A stretch of DNA of 64,000 bases from AEGEAN-183 sp045563675 (lineage in GTDB: Bacteria; Pseudomonadota; Gammaproteobacteria; Magnimaribacterales; Magnimaribacteraceae): positions 248,001 through 312,000 of the forward strand of contig JBJLIX010000002.1 of NCBI GenBank assembly GCA_045563675.1, read 5' to 3'. This document shows, piece after piece, positions 18,033-26,914 of this stretch; positions within the stretch are counted from its first letter, which is position 1, and each line of letters starts with the position of its first letter. The notes under the pieces are model-generated. The model did not search any database, was not told where the DNA came from, and worked only from the letters and a program-made list of their open reading frames with translations. The translations under genes were made by a program, and so were the position numbers.

Positions 18033-18697
18033 TAATAGCCTTTTAAATTAAATACATTATCCATTTTAGATGATAAAGAAATATCATGAGTAGCAACTAC
18101 AATACTAATTTTGAGCTCTTGAGCTAAATTAATTATAGTATTTGTAACTTTTAAAGCGCTATCCACATCTAAATCACCAGTGGGTTCATCTAAGATTAAA
18201 CAGGAAGGATTATTAGCTAGTGACCTTGCTATTGCTACTCTTTGTCTTTCTCCGCCTGATAATTGGGAAGGCTTATGATCCAATCTGTTTACTAGATTCA
18301 CTCTTTCTAATAACTTTATACTTTTGTTATAAGCTTCTTTTTCATTTATACCAGAAATTAGCATTGGTAAAGAAACATTTTCTTTTGCAGTAAACTCGGG
18401 TAGTAAATGATGAAATTGATAAACAAATCCAATTTCTTCATTCCTTATAAAAGCTTTCTCATTTTCGTTTAATAGATTGATGTCCTTATCTTTATATAAT
18501 ATTTTTCCCGAAGAAGGAGTATCTAAACCGGAAATAATATTCAATAAAGTGGTCTTACCTGAACCTGATGGTCCCACTAAGGCAATACTTGAATTCTCTT
18601 CTAATGTTAAATCTATATTTTTTAATACATCTAAAGTGCTCTTCCCATCAAAGAATTGCTTTGATACGTTTATACATTTAAGTATCTTATTATTCAT
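18032..18697 (-). CDS. lolD: lipoprotein-releasing ABC transporter ATPase LolD
   Basis: ATPase subunit that powers extraction of outer-membrane lipoproteins from the inner membrane for transfer to LolA (encoded at 42.1 kb). The 221 residues have Walker A GPSGSGKTT (about 41-49), the LolD-type YQFHHLLPEFTAKENV segment, signature LSGGERQRVAIARSL and Walker B CLILDEPTGDLD. The gene overlaps the permease gene by 8 bases upstream and the msbA-lpxK start by one base downstream. Confidence 0.96.
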   Translation of the reverse strand: MNNKILKCINVSKQFFDGKSTLDVLKNIDLTLEENSSIALVGPSGSGKTTLLNIISGLDTPSSGKILYKDKDINLLNENEKAFIRNEEIGFVYQFHHLLPEFTAKENVSLPMLISGINEKEAYNKSIKLLERVNLVNRLDHKPSQLSGGERQRVAIARSLANNPSCLILDEPTGDLDVDSALKVTNTIINLAQELKISIVVATHDISLSSKMDNVFNLKGY

Positions 18698-19934
18698 ACC
18701 TAAGTACTTCTGCGGGTTTTATCTTAGAGGCAACTCTTGAAGGATAATAACTAGCTAGAATAGTTAAAACTAAAGATGACATACATATAATAACAATCCA
18801 ATTCATCCTAAAGTCTGTAGGGAAATAATTTATAAAGTAGACTTCCAAGAACTTTATATCTAAAAATCCCTCTACTATATTAATAATAGGACCTAAAAAA
18901 TAAGTAATCACTAGTCCTGTTATTAAACCCAGGAGCACACCAAAAAAACCTATGAGACTACCAAAACAAAGAAATATTCTCTGAATTAACGATCTACTTG
19001 CCCCGATCGTCATCATAATTGCTATTTGAGATCTTTTTTCATTAACCGTCATTACAGATAAAGAAACTATATTAAATACAGCTATTACAACAACAAGTGA
19101 TAATAATAAGAATACCAAGAATTTCTCCATCTTTATTGCTTTAAATAAAGTCCCATAGGAATTGGTCCAATTTGTTGAGTATAAGTATGTTTTTAGGGTT
19201 TGATTTACAATTTTAATATCTTCCTCTACTAGCTCTGGCGCTTCAAATAAATCTTTATATTTAATTCTTATACCATGTACAGAATCACCTATTCTTAGTA
19301 GTTTTTGAGCATTCTTGATATTTATATATGCAAATGACTGGTCCATTTCTGGTGCACCAATACTAAAAATTCCTGTTACTCTAAATCTTTTAGTTCTAGG
19401 TAATAATCCAGCAATACTCATGCTTGTATCCGGAACAAGTATGTTTACTGTATCACCAAGATTTAGCCCTAACTGAAAGGCTAAAATATCTCCTATTACA
19501 ATCCCATATTTTTCATTAGATATTGACTCCCAATTTCCTTCTATTAATCTTGAACTTACTAAAGAAACATTTTTTTCTAATTCAGCATGTATTCCAAACA
19601 TATATATCCCCTTTAATGACTGTGATGAGCCTATTAAAGCTTGGGTTTCTATATAAGGTGAACTGCCTTCAACTTTTTCATTTGTGGAAAGAATATCTCT
19701 AATTTTTTTAATTTGATGATATTTAACATCACCATAAATTGATGCATGAGGAATAGATTGTAAAACTCTATCTTTAAGCTCCTTTTCAAAACCATTCATA
19801 ACACTAGATACAATAATTAAAACTGCTACACCTAGAGCTATACCAAGAAATCCAACTGTGGAAATAAAAGATAAAAATCCTTTTCTTTTACCTCTTAAGT
19901 ATTTGATTGCAATAAACAGGGGTAAGGAAGTCAT
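18690..19934 (-). CDS. lolC: lipoprotein-releasing system permease (LolC/LolE family)
   Basis: Inner-membrane permease of the Lol exporter. The 414 residues have one N-terminal helix (YLRGKRKGFLSFISTVGFLGIALGV follows FIAIKY), a large periplasmic MacB-like domain (about 45-270), then three C-terminal helices of the FtsX type. Only one LolC/E-type gene precedes lolD here, so either the complex uses a single homodimeric LolF-like permease, or the second lies elsewhere. It is the first gene of the envelope operon, 32 bases after the aldehyde dehydrogenase gene. Confidence 0.92.
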   Translation of the reverse strand: MTSLPLFIAIKYLRGKRKGFLSFISTVGFLGIALGVAVLIIVSSVMNGFEKELKDRVLQSIPHASIYGDVKYHQIKKIRDILSTNEKVEGSSPYIETQALIGSSQSLKGIYMFGIHAELEKNVSLVSSRLIEGNWESISNEKYGIVIGDILAFQLGLNLGDTVNILVPDTSMSIAGLLPRTKRFRVTGIFSIGAPEMDQSFAYINIKNAQKLLRIGDSVHGIRIKYKDLFEAPELVEEDIKIVNQTLKTYLYSTNWTNSYGTLFKAIKMEKFLVFLLLSLVVVIAVFNIVSLSVMTVNEKRSQIAIMMTIGASRSLIQRIFLCFGSLIGFFGVLLGLITGLVITYFLGPIINIVEGFLDIKFLEVYFINYFPTDFRMNWIVIICMSSLVLTILASYYPSRVASKIKPAEVLRYE

Positions 19935-19966
19935 AAATAACCAACATTTAATTCTGATTGTCTCTA

Positions 19967-21406
19967 CTAAGAAGGAGGAGAAACTTTATCTTTCTTAGCT
20001 TTGTAAGGAGGAACTAGCCCAGCTAATTTATTTAAATTTATTTTAGTTTGTTTGTAGATTGACTTAGCATGAGAAAATTCTTTAAAGCCATCATAGCCGT
20101 GGTAGGAACCCATTCCACTAGGTCCAACACCTCCAAAAGGAAGGTTTTCTTGCGTAATGTGAGAAATAACATCATTAAGAGTTACGCCTCCAGAGGTAGT
20201 ATTTTTTAAGACATACTCTTGATCTTTCTTTTTATTTCCAAAATAGTATAGGCCTAAAGGTCTTTCTTTAGCATTTACGTACTCTACAGAATCCTTTAAA
20301 TTATCGTAGGACTTTATTGGTAAAACAGGTCCAAATATCTCTTCTTTCATTAAAGTCATGTCTTCAGTTGGATTTAGAACTAAAGTAGGCGGTATTTTAT
20401 AATGAGGTTGTTGTGAAAAATCTTCATTATTTGGATTTATTTCTACTATTTCAGCTCCTTTTTCTTTAGCATCTTCTAAATAACCTTGGATTCTCTCATA
20501 ATGCTTTTCATTTATAATTGATGTGTAATCTTCGTTATCTTTAAGTGATGGATACATAGTAGAAACAGCGTTTACACTTTCATCAATGAATTCTGAAACT
20601 TTTTCTTTAGGCACTAATGCATAATCAGGAGCTAAACAAATTTGACCTGCATTCATGGTTTTTCCTTGCATAACTCTTACCGCAGCACTCTGGATATCAG
20701 AGTCCTCACCTACTATTACTGGAGATTTGCCACCTAGTTCTAAAGTTAAAGGAACTAAATTTTCAGAAGCAGCTTTCATTACATGCTTAGCAATAGACGT
20801 GCCTCCAGTAAATATCATATGATCAAAAGGAAGAGCACTAAAAGCAGCTCCAACCTCAGCATCTCCAGTGAAGATTGCTATTTCAACTTGATCAAAATAC
20901 TCTTCAAACATTTGTTTCATAACATCAGATGTAGATGGAGTAATTTCAGAAGGTTTTATCATAGCCCTATTTCCAGCTGCTAAGATGCCACCCAGAGGAG
21001 CTAGTACTAAGTTAACTGGAAAATTCCAAGGGCTTATGCAGCCTACAGTACCCATAGGTTGATATTCTATTCTTGCTCTGGCTCCCATTAAACTAAGCAA
21101 TGGTCCTAGAGGAGCTATTTCAGCCTTTCTTTTTTCTGGTTTCATCCAGCTTACTAAATTCTTTTTTGCATGTTGTAGTGGTCCAATTGCTGACATGACT
21201 TCAGTAGCAACACTCATGACAGGATCTCTATTACCAAAGTCTTCTTGTAAAGCAGATATTATTTGATCTTGATACTTTTGTACCATAGAAATACATCTAT
21301 CTATTCGATCTTTCCTCAACTGCGCACTGGGTGGCCCTTCTTCAATATGAAGTTTCTTTTGGAGGTCCAAAACTTTCTTCATTTCTGTAATTACTAATTC
21401 GCTCAT
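19967..21406 (-). CDS. aldehyde dehydrogenase, coniferyl-aldehyde-dehydrogenase-like
   Basis: NAD(P)-dependent oxidation of an aldehyde to a carboxylate. About 479 residues, with the start taken at ATG 21406-21404 because GAGG lies 5 bases upstream; a GTG two codons earlier is possible. The catalytic cysteine is in MNAGQICLAPDY and the general base glutamate in LTLELGGKSP; PWNFPVNL and FTGGTSIAKHVMKAA bind the cofactor. The short N-terminus and C-terminal ending after a hydrophobic NKLAGLVPP segment match the coniferyl aldehyde/fatty aldehyde branch. Natural substrate is uncertain. Confidence 0.93.
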   Translation of the reverse strand: MSELVITEMKKVLDLQKKLHIEEGPPSAQLRKDRIDRCISMVQKYQDQIISALQEDFGNRDPVMSVATEVMSAIGPLQHAKKNLVSWMKPEKRKAEIAPLGPLLSLMGARARIEYQPMGTVGCISPWNFPVNLVLAPLGGILAAGNRAMIKPSEITPSTSDVMKQMFEEYFDQVEIAIFTGDAEVGAAFSALPFDHMIFTGGTSIAKHVMKAASENLVPLTLELGGKSPVIVGEDSDIQSAAVRVMQGKTMNAGQICLAPDYALVPKEKVSEFIDESVNAVSTMYPSLKDNEDYTSIINEKHYERIQGYLEDAKEKGAEIVEINPNNEDFSQQPHYKIPPTLVLNPTEDMTLMKEEIFGPVLPIKSYDNLKDSVEYVNAKERPLGLYYFGNKKKDQEYVLKNTTSGGVTLNDVISHITQENLPFGGVGPSGMGSYHGYDGFKEFSHAKSIYKQTKINLNKLAGLVPPYKAKKDKVSPPS

Positions 21407-21426
21407 ATACACCTCATCATTAAATC

Positions 21427-22314
21427 TTAAACCGATCTTTTTTTCTTATCTTCTTCATTAGTAGCTTTTATAGTAGATTTTATATTATCCCAATCAGTTT
21501 CCTTCAAACCTGCTAAAGCTCGATAAAAAGTACCTCCAGTTAAATATTCTCCTCCATCAAGGGCAATAGTCTGTCCTGTTAAATAATTACAGCCATCAGA
21601 CATCAAAAAAGTAGCTAAGTTCCCTAATTCTTCCATCTCACCAAATCTACCCATAGGATTCCCTGCGTAAACACCATCATCAGAAGATTCTTGAGGGTCT
21701 TGACCAGGTGAAAGTCTAGCCCAAGCTCCTTCCGTAGGGAAAGGACCTGGAGCTATCGCATTAAGTCTTATACCTGAATTACCCCATTCAGTGGCTAGTG
21801 ACTTTGTCATGGCATGAATTCCACTTTTTGACATAGCTGATGGAACTGTAAATGCACCTCCTGTCCAAACCCAGGTAGCTAAAATTGAAAGAATTGAACC
21901 ACCTCTTCCTAATTCTAACCATCTCTTTCCGACGGAATGGGTAACATAAAAAGTTCCATGAAATACTATACTTGCTATAGCTTCAAAACCTCTATGAGAT
22001 AAGTCTTGAGTTCTTGATATAAAATTACCCGCTGCATTATTTACAAGCCCGTCTATAGGGGCTTCAGAAAAAATATCTGCAATAGTTTCATCAACGTCTT
22101 GAGCTCCCCTAATATCTAGACCATAACACTTTACGCTACCACCATTTTCTTCCATTAATTCATCTGCTGTTTCTTCTAGAACACTAACTCTACGTCCACA
22201 AATAAGAACCTCAGCTCCGTATTTAAGAAAATACCTAGACATTTCCTTACCTAGACCTGATCCTCCTCCTGTTACCAGAATTCTTTTTCCTTTTAATAAA
22301 TCATCTTTATACAT
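21427..22314 (-). CDS. short-chain dehydrogenase of the 2,4-dienoyl-CoA reductase type
   Basis: A 295-residue Rossmann-fold protein with the NADP site LVTGGGSGLGKEMSR and CGRR (about 14-45) and NNAAGNF. The usual YxxxK active-site tyrosine is missing: the segment reads FTVPSAMSKSGIHAMTKSLA, keeping only the lysine, as in peroxisomal/mitochondrial 2,4-dienoyl-CoA reductases. The following IRLNAIAPGPFPTEGA also matches that group. It probably reduces dienoyl-CoA in the breakdown of unsaturated fatty acids. It sits 20 bases upstream of the aldehyde dehydrogenase in the same direction. Confidence 0.88.
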   Translation of the reverse strand: MYKDDLLKGKRILVTGGGSGLGKEMSRYFLKYGAEVLICGRRVSVLEETADELMEENGGSVKCYGLDIRGAQDVDETIADIFSEAPIDGLVNNAAGNFISRTQDLSHRGFEAIASIVFHGTFYVTHSVGKRWLELGRGGSILSILATWVWTGGAFTVPSAMSKSGIHAMTKSLATEWGNSGIRLNAIAPGPFPTEGAWARLSPGQDPQESSDDGVYAGNPMGRFGEMEELGNLATFLMSDGCNYLTGQTIALDGGEYLTGGTFYRALAGLKETDWDNIKSTIKATNEEDKKKRSV

Positions 22315-22358
22315 AATAAGTAAATTTTCTCATTTAAGTTTTTTACATAATAACATTA

Positions 22359-23603
22359 TTAAGATTCTTCAATGGACTGATTTCTTTCGATATTTATTTT
22401 TTTATAACCTTTTTTCCTTATCCATTTATGTCTACTGTTAATTTGTATAAATATTAAAGCTCCAAACATAGTTATACCTCCTAAAATATAAGGATATTCA
22501 GGTGAATTCATATATAGAGGCATTGCGATTATAGGCGAGATTATGTGACCAATTGGTAAAACCATTCCCATAAAACCATTAGCTTTACCTTGGTTTTCTG
22601 GACCGACTGAGAGAGAAATAGAAGCAGCTAGACCTGTACTTTGTGTGCCTTGACCAAGCCCAAATAAGAAAAGTGATATGTATATGGAATTTAAACTATT
22701 ACTTAAAGCTATACAAAATAGTGATACAACACAAAGTAGAGTTCCATATCTAATTAAAGAACCAGGAGATACCCTTAACCTATCAGCTAAAATTAATTGC
22801 CCTAAAATACTTCCAAAAGCTGTCAACATAAACCCTAAACTTGCAAGAGCTATTGCATTCGAGGATTTAGGCACAATGACATCTTGGAAATAAAAAGAGG
22901 AAGTTTGAACTAATGCAGCGTTGCACACACCTAGACAAGCTCCTACTAATAAAAAAGGCCAAACTCTGCTATCTGAAAGTCTAAGATCTCCAGGTTTTTG
23001 GTCATTTTTATCCTTATTTTTTATACTTGGTTGTCTAATTAACAGTAAAGCAACTACACCTAATCCTATGGAAAAAATATAAAATGGTAATGTATAAGAG
23101 ATAACTAAAAGAAATCCTGCTATAGCTGGCCCTACTATTCTTCCTGCAGAAAATCCTGAATTTAATCTTCCGTAACCTGCTCCTCTTTCTTCAAGGTTAG
23201 TAACATCAGCAACCCAGGCTCCTGCTCCAGGCCTTGTAGCACTTCCTAAAATTCCATTTATCATCCGAGCTAAAATCAGTATAGCTAGGAGTTTCCATCC
23301 AAGTAATATCTGTGAAGTGCCTAGGGTTAGTGCACTACTAAATAGAATCAAAGAACAGGCACAACCCAAGAGACCAACTACTACGATTACTTTTCTACCT
23401 ATTCGGTCACTTAATTTACCCCAATATGGACTAAAGATCATCCAAGCTAAAGCAGAAGACGCAAAAATAATTCCTGTTTGGATTTCTGAAAGTCCTAAGT
23501 CTCTAGCTAGAGGTGGTATTGTAATAAAAACTACAGCCTGACCGGCACCTACAAAAAATAAACCGCTAGATAAAAGCCAAACTATTGAAGGTAGTTTCCT
23601 CAT
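22359..23603 (-). CDS. MFS transporter, drug-efflux-like
   Basis: A 414-residue protein with about 12 hydrophobic segments. The loop 2-3 motif SPYWGKLSDRIGRKVIVV and the motif C-like GSATRPGAGAWVADVT mark a major facilitator of the TetA/MdtG (DHA1) group, proton-coupled exporters. The central cytoplasmic loop is basic and short. Substrate is unknown. It lies between trpS and the SDR on the same strand, with gaps of 18 and 44 bases. Confidence 0.88.
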   Translation of the reverse strand: MRKLPSIVWLLSSGLFFVGAGQAVVFITIPPLARDLGLSEIQTGIIFASSALAWMIFSPYWGKLSDRIGRKVIVVVGLLGCACSLILFSSALTLGTSQILLGWKLLAILILARMINGILGSATRPGAGAWVADVTNLEERGAGYGRLNSGFSAGRIVGPAIAGFLLVISYTLPFYIFSIGLGVVALLLIRQPSIKNKDKNDQKPGDLRLSDSRVWPFLLVGACLGVCNAALVQTSSFYFQDVIVPKSSNAIALASLGFMLTAFGSILGQLILADRLRVSPGSLIRYGTLLCVVSLFCIALSNSLNSIYISLFLFGLGQGTQSTGLAASISLSVGPENQGKANGFMGMVLPIGHIISPIIAMPLYMNSPEYPYILGGITMFGALIFIQINSRHKWIRKKGYKKINIERNQSIEES

Positions 23604-23621
23604 AATTATTTAAGAGCTTAC

Positions 23622-24644
23622 TTACTTTAAATTAGAAAACTTTTTTATACCCAGAGACTTCCTTATTTTGTGCATTAGGGGGGAAGATATATCTAGTGCT
23701 TTCTCAGCTCCATTAGTTAAAATCTTCTCAACTTCATTTATATCTTCAATTAGATCATCGTAATTCTCTCTATAGGGAGTTAATTTTTCATTTAATAAGC
23801 TATAAAGCATTTCTTTCGCGTCACCCCAAGATATACCCTCTTCATATAATTTCATCAAATTTGAAGTCTCCTTTTCAGAAGCAAAAGCATTAAAAATACT
23901 AAAAATAGATGAATTCTCAATATCTTTCTTTTCACCAGGTTCTTTTGAATCAGTTTTAATTTTCATAACATGTCTTCTTAATTCTTCAGAAGAAAGAAAA
24001 ATAGGAATGAAGTTTTGATAACTTTTGCTCATCTTTCTTCCATCCAAACCCGGTAGAGTTCCTGCTGCTTCTGGTATTAATGCTTCTGGTATTCTAAAAA
24101 TTTCTCCGTAATGATGATTAAACCTTAATGCTATATCTCTTGTCATCTCTACATGCTGCTTTTGATCAAGGCCTACAGGAACAATGTCTGCATTGAACAT
24201 CAAGATGTCAGCTGCCATTAAGATGGGATAATTAAAAAGACCCATACTTATACCTTTATCTAGATCTTTATTTTTTTGGGATTTATTTTCTGAAACAGCA
24301 GCCTTATATGCATGAGCTCTATTCATAAGCCCTTTAGAAGTTAAACAGCTTAATATCCAAGCTAGTTCAAAGATATGAGGTACATCTGATTGTCTATAGA
24401 AGACAACTTCATTAGGATCAAGACCGCAAGCAAGCCAACAAGCGGCAATCTCAAAACTAGAAGAATGTGTAATCTCTGGTTTACTGTTTTTAATTAGAGA
24501 ATGGTAATCAGCAAGAAATAAGAAAGAGTTAGTTGATGAATCTTTACTAGCATTAATAGCTGGCAATATGGCACCAGCCAAGTTTCCTATATGAGGTGTC
24601 CCACTAGTTGTAATACCGGTTAATACTCTTTTTTTGTTGGTCAA
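23622..24644 (-). CDS. trpS: tryptophanyl-tRNA synthetase
   Basis: Class I aminoacyl-tRNA synthetase charging tRNA-Trp. The 340 residues match E. coli TrpS (334). The N-terminal ATP motif is TTSGTPHIGNLAGA (HIGN), and the second is GRKMSKSYQN (KMSKS). GLDPNEVVFYRQSDVPH, and YPILMAADILMFNADIVPVGLDQ contact tryptophan in this family. It diverges from thpR across an 87-base spacer. Confidence 0.98.
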   Translation of the reverse strand: MTNKKRVLTGITTSGTPHIGNLAGAILPAINASKDSSTNSFLFLADYHSLIKNSKPEITHSSSFEIAACWLACGLDPNEVVFYRQSDVPHIFELAWILSCLTSKGLMNRAHAYKAAVSENKSQKNKDLDKGISMGLFNYPILMAADILMFNADIVPVGLDQKQHVEMTRDIALRFNHHYGEIFRIPEALIPEAAGTLPGLDGRKMSKSYQNFIPIFLSSEELRRHVMKIKTDSKEPGEKKDIENSSIFSIFNAFASEKETSNLMKLYEEGISWGDAKEMLYSLLNEKLTPYRENYDDLIEDINEVEKILTNGAEKALDISSPLMHKIRKSLGIKKFSNLK

Positions 24645-24731
24645 AATAATCCTTTTACTTATATTTTAACTTAACCTTGAAATAAAGTACTTGATTCCAA
24701 TAAAGTAATCATTAATATCTAGCAATCAAAA

Positions 24732-25283
24732 ATGTCTAGAATATTTATAGCCTTAACTCCTAAAGATCTTTTTAATAAAGATATTTTAGTTCTTAAAGAA
24801 AATCAAAAGAAACTTATTCAAAAAGGAGTGAATGTAAACTGGACAAATAGTATAAACCACCACATAACCTTAAATTTTGTTGGCTCAATGGAACCTGAAC
24901 AACAAGAAGAAATGTTTGAATCTTTGGAGGTTTTGTCTAGTCTCAATGAAATACCCATAGAGCTTACACATTTAAGTTATTTTCCAAATGAAAATGGTCA
25001 GGTTCTTGTTGCTAATATAAGTTTAAGTAAAAGACTAAAAAAGATTTTTGATAAAGTAGAGGAAATTGTAGCTAGAATTGGTTTTGGAATGACCCTTAAA
25101 ACATTCAGACCACATATTACTCTTGCAAGATTTAAAGAGAAAAATAGACCTTTTTCTGAACTAGTCCAACTAGAAGAACCCATTATTCATTCAGTTAATA
25201 CTTTGGATGTATATAAAAGCGATTTTGATTCTGGAAAGACAATCCATTCTTTAATAAAACAATATAATTTAATTCAAGCATAA
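24732..25283 (+). CDS. thpR: RNA 2',3'-cyclic phosphodiesterase (2H family, ThpR/LigT)
   Basis: A 183-residue member of the 2H phosphoesterase superfamily, which opens 2',3'-cyclic phosphates on RNA and in vitro joins tRNA halves by 2'-5' linkage. Both HxTx motifs are visible: HHITLNFVG (about 43-51) and PHITLARF (about 127-134). FIALTP at the N-terminus is also typical. Its stop is followed immediately by a bidirectional hairpin terminator that is shared with the convergent small RNA B. Confidence 0.93.
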   Translation: MSRIFIALTPKDLFNKDILVLKENQKKLIQKGVNVNWTNSINHHITLNFVGSMEPEQQEEMFESLEVLSSLNEIPIELTHLSYFPNENGQVLVANISLSKRLKKIFDKVEEIVARIGFGMTLKTFRPHITLARFKEKNRPFSELVQLEEPIIHSVNTLDVYKSDFDSGKTIHSLIKQYNLIQA

Positions 25284-25467
25284 AAAAACACCGCGTAAGC
25301 GGTGTTTTGATTCGAAGTTGAAGGGGATCAGTGCGGGTTTCTCACTGTACATCAAGTACCCTTCTTGTGCTATTGAATAGTTTAACCTATTCTTTCACCC
25401 TTCTTCTTCTATCCATTCTCTTCAGAATCTAAGTCTCGAGGTTCAGTTTCGTCTGAGTAATAGCGTA
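25282..25467 (-). ncRNA. putative small RNA B, unclassified, about 185 nt
   Basis: The 326-base gap between thpR and the LOG-family gene holds no plausible protein. On the minus strand a promoter leads into a structured segment ending in a strong terminator. Hairpins in the transcript: ATTCT-GAAG-AGAAT, GAATAG-GTTAAA-CTATTC, GTAC-TTGAT-GTAC and CAGTG/CACTG, the last two enclosed by GAAGGG/CCCTTC. The blocks CTCGAGAC and GAAGGGTGAAAG, 41 bases apart from start of block to GGTGAAAG, and a 3' TTCGAA before the terminator, match small RNA A (44 bases apart). It does not fit 6S, 4.5S or tmRNA. The rest of the gap (25502-25609) is AT-rich with nothing I recognise. Confidence 0.6.
25285..25308 (-). 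terminator. bidirectional intrinsic terminator, small RNA B / thpR
   Basis: AAAACACCGC (25285-25294), loop GTAA, GCGGTGTTTT (25299-25308). On the minus strand the stem is followed by seven T (25288-25282), a strong terminator for small RNA B. In the plus direction it follows the thpR stop codon directly with four T. Confidence 0.88.
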
Positions 25468-25473
25468 TTAGTT

Positions 25474-25501
25474 AAGATATCAAAATAAAAAAAGAATGCA
25501 A
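25474..25501 (-). promoter_or_regulatory. sigma-70-type promoter of small RNA B
   Basis: On the minus strand TTGCAT (25501-25496) and TATCTT (25479-25474) are 16 bases apart, with TGA just before the -10 giving an extended -10 character. The expected start is about 25467, giving a transcript near 185 nt to the terminator. Confidence 0.5.
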
Positions 25502-25609
25502 GTAAAAGAAAACTAAACTTTCTTTATTTTAAATTTCTTATATTTTTCAATAAAATCAATAATATAAATAGATATATTAAAGTAATTTAAAATTTATGTA
25601 GTATTTTAT

Positions 25610-26191
25610 TTATTCTTTAAGACGCTTATACCACAGGCTTTTATCCCTTGGGGTAAAAGCATTTATTATATCTAAGGAATCTTTAACAGAATTAGTCATG
25701 TAAAAATCATCTAAGGTTGATTGGGGAAGAAACCCTTCACGACATGCTTTTTTTGTAAATTCATATAATTCATCATAATAACCTTCTACATTTAAAAGAA
25801 TTATTGGTTTTGAATGAATACCAAGCTGATTCCAAGCTAAAGCTTCAAAGAACTCTTCCCAAGTTCCCACTCCTCCTGGTAATGAAATAATGGCTTCAGA
25901 TATTTCAGCCATCTTAGCTTTTCTTTCATGCATAGAATCAACTACAAATAAATTTGTTAAATTTTTATGTGCTACTTCTACATCTTTAAGTCTCTGAGTT
26001 ATTACACCAGTAACTTCTCCTTTATTTTTTAAAACTTCATTTGCAATTTCATTCATTAAACCCACACTACCTCCACCGTAAACCATGGAAAGATTATTTT
26101 TTACTAGCTCCTTACCTAGAGAGTGAGCAATTTCACTATATGCCTTGTTGGCACCTTTATTAGCTCCTGCAAAAATACAAACTGATTTCAT
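25610..26191 (-). CDS. LOG-family protein (TIGR00730), nucleotide phosphoribohydrolase
   Basis: A 193-residue Rossmann-like protein with the family motif PGGVGTWEEFFEALAWNQLGIH (about 100-121, shown by PGGxGTxxE) and GGGSVGLMNEIA near residue 40. Members hydrolyse nucleoside 5'-monophosphates at the N-glycosidic bond (cytokinin riboside monophosphate or AMP/GMP-type substrates), and are often called lysine-decarboxylase-like by mistake. It diverges from the DsbA-like gene over 48 bases. Confidence 0.92.
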   Translation of the reverse strand: MKSVCIFAGANKGANKAYSEIAHSLGKELVKNNLSMVYGGGSVGLMNEIANEVLKNKGEVTGVITQRLKDVEVAHKNLTNLFVVDSMHERKAKMAEISEAIISLPGGVGTWEEFFEALAWNQLGIHSKPIILLNVEGYYDELYEFTKKACREGFLPQSTLDDFYMTNSVKDSLDIINAFTPRDKSLWYKRLKE

Positions 26192-26239
26192 AAATTAACT
26201 TTTGTTTAATATAACTATATCATTCCAAATTAGATTCAC

Positions 26240-26914
26240 ATGAATAGAAACAAAATATTAATAGATATAGTATCTGACATAGTTTGTCCTTGGTGTGCAA
26301 TAGGATATAAAAAACTTTCTGGTGCTATAACTGAATTGGGTAATGAGATTACCTTTGAAGTTGTTTGGAAACCCTACGAATTACATCCTGAGATTCCTAA
26401 AGAAGGGTATGATAAAAAAGAATATTACAAACTGAAATTTAGTGAATCTTCAGGATCTGATGATAGATTTAATTTTATAAATGAAGAAGGAAAAAAAGTA
26501 GGTATAGAATTTAATTTTAAGAAAAGTAAAAATCTACCAAATACTTTCTTAGCTCATAGACTCCTTTGGTTTTGTAGATCAAAGGATCTACAAGATACTA
26601 TGGCAGAAGCTCTTTTTCACGCTTATTTCACTGAAGGCAGGGATGTAGGTAACAAAGAAGAATTAATAAAGATTTCCTCAGAAAATGGACTAAATATGGA
26701 GGAAATAAAAGAATTCTTTCAAACTGATATAGGTCATGAAGAGGTATTAAGAGAAGAGAATAGAGCACGAGAAATGAATATCTTTTCTGTTCCCACTTAT
26801 ATTTTTAATAAAAAATATCTATTAGTTGGCGGACAAGAATCTGACACTTTTAAAGCTTTTATAAAAAAAGTTATAGAGGTAGACTCCAAAGATTCCAAGA
26901 CTTTAAATGCTTAA
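26240..26914 (+). CDS. DsbA family (FrnE-like) thioredoxin-fold oxidoreductase
   Basis: A 224-residue cytoplasmic thioredoxin-fold protein, with no signal peptide. The active-site CPWC is in DIVCPWCAIGYKKL (about 16-19 for the cysteines) near the N-terminus, with the long helical insertion of the FrnE/HCCA-isomerase type, then the cis-proline segment FSVPTYIFNKKYLLVGGQ. FrnE-like proteins act as cytosolic disulfide oxidoreductases or isomerases. It overlaps the next gene by 8 bases. Confidence 0.92.
   Translation: MNRNKILIDIVSDIVCPWCAIGYKKLSGAITELGNEITFEVVWKPYELHPEIPKEGYDKKEYYKLKFSESSGSDDRFNFINEEGKKVGIEFNFKKSKNLPNTFLAHRLLWFCRSKDLQDTMAEALFHAYFTEGRDVGNKEELIKISSENGLNMEEIKEFFQTDIGHEEVLREENRAREMNIFSVPTYIFNKKYLLVGGQESDTFKAFIKKVIEVDSKDSKTLNA

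Noticed and set aside
25282..25467. Small RNA B as 6S RNA
   Set aside because: The length of about 185 nt fits, but the expected long closing stem with one central open bubble is not formed; the segment folds as several short hairpins.
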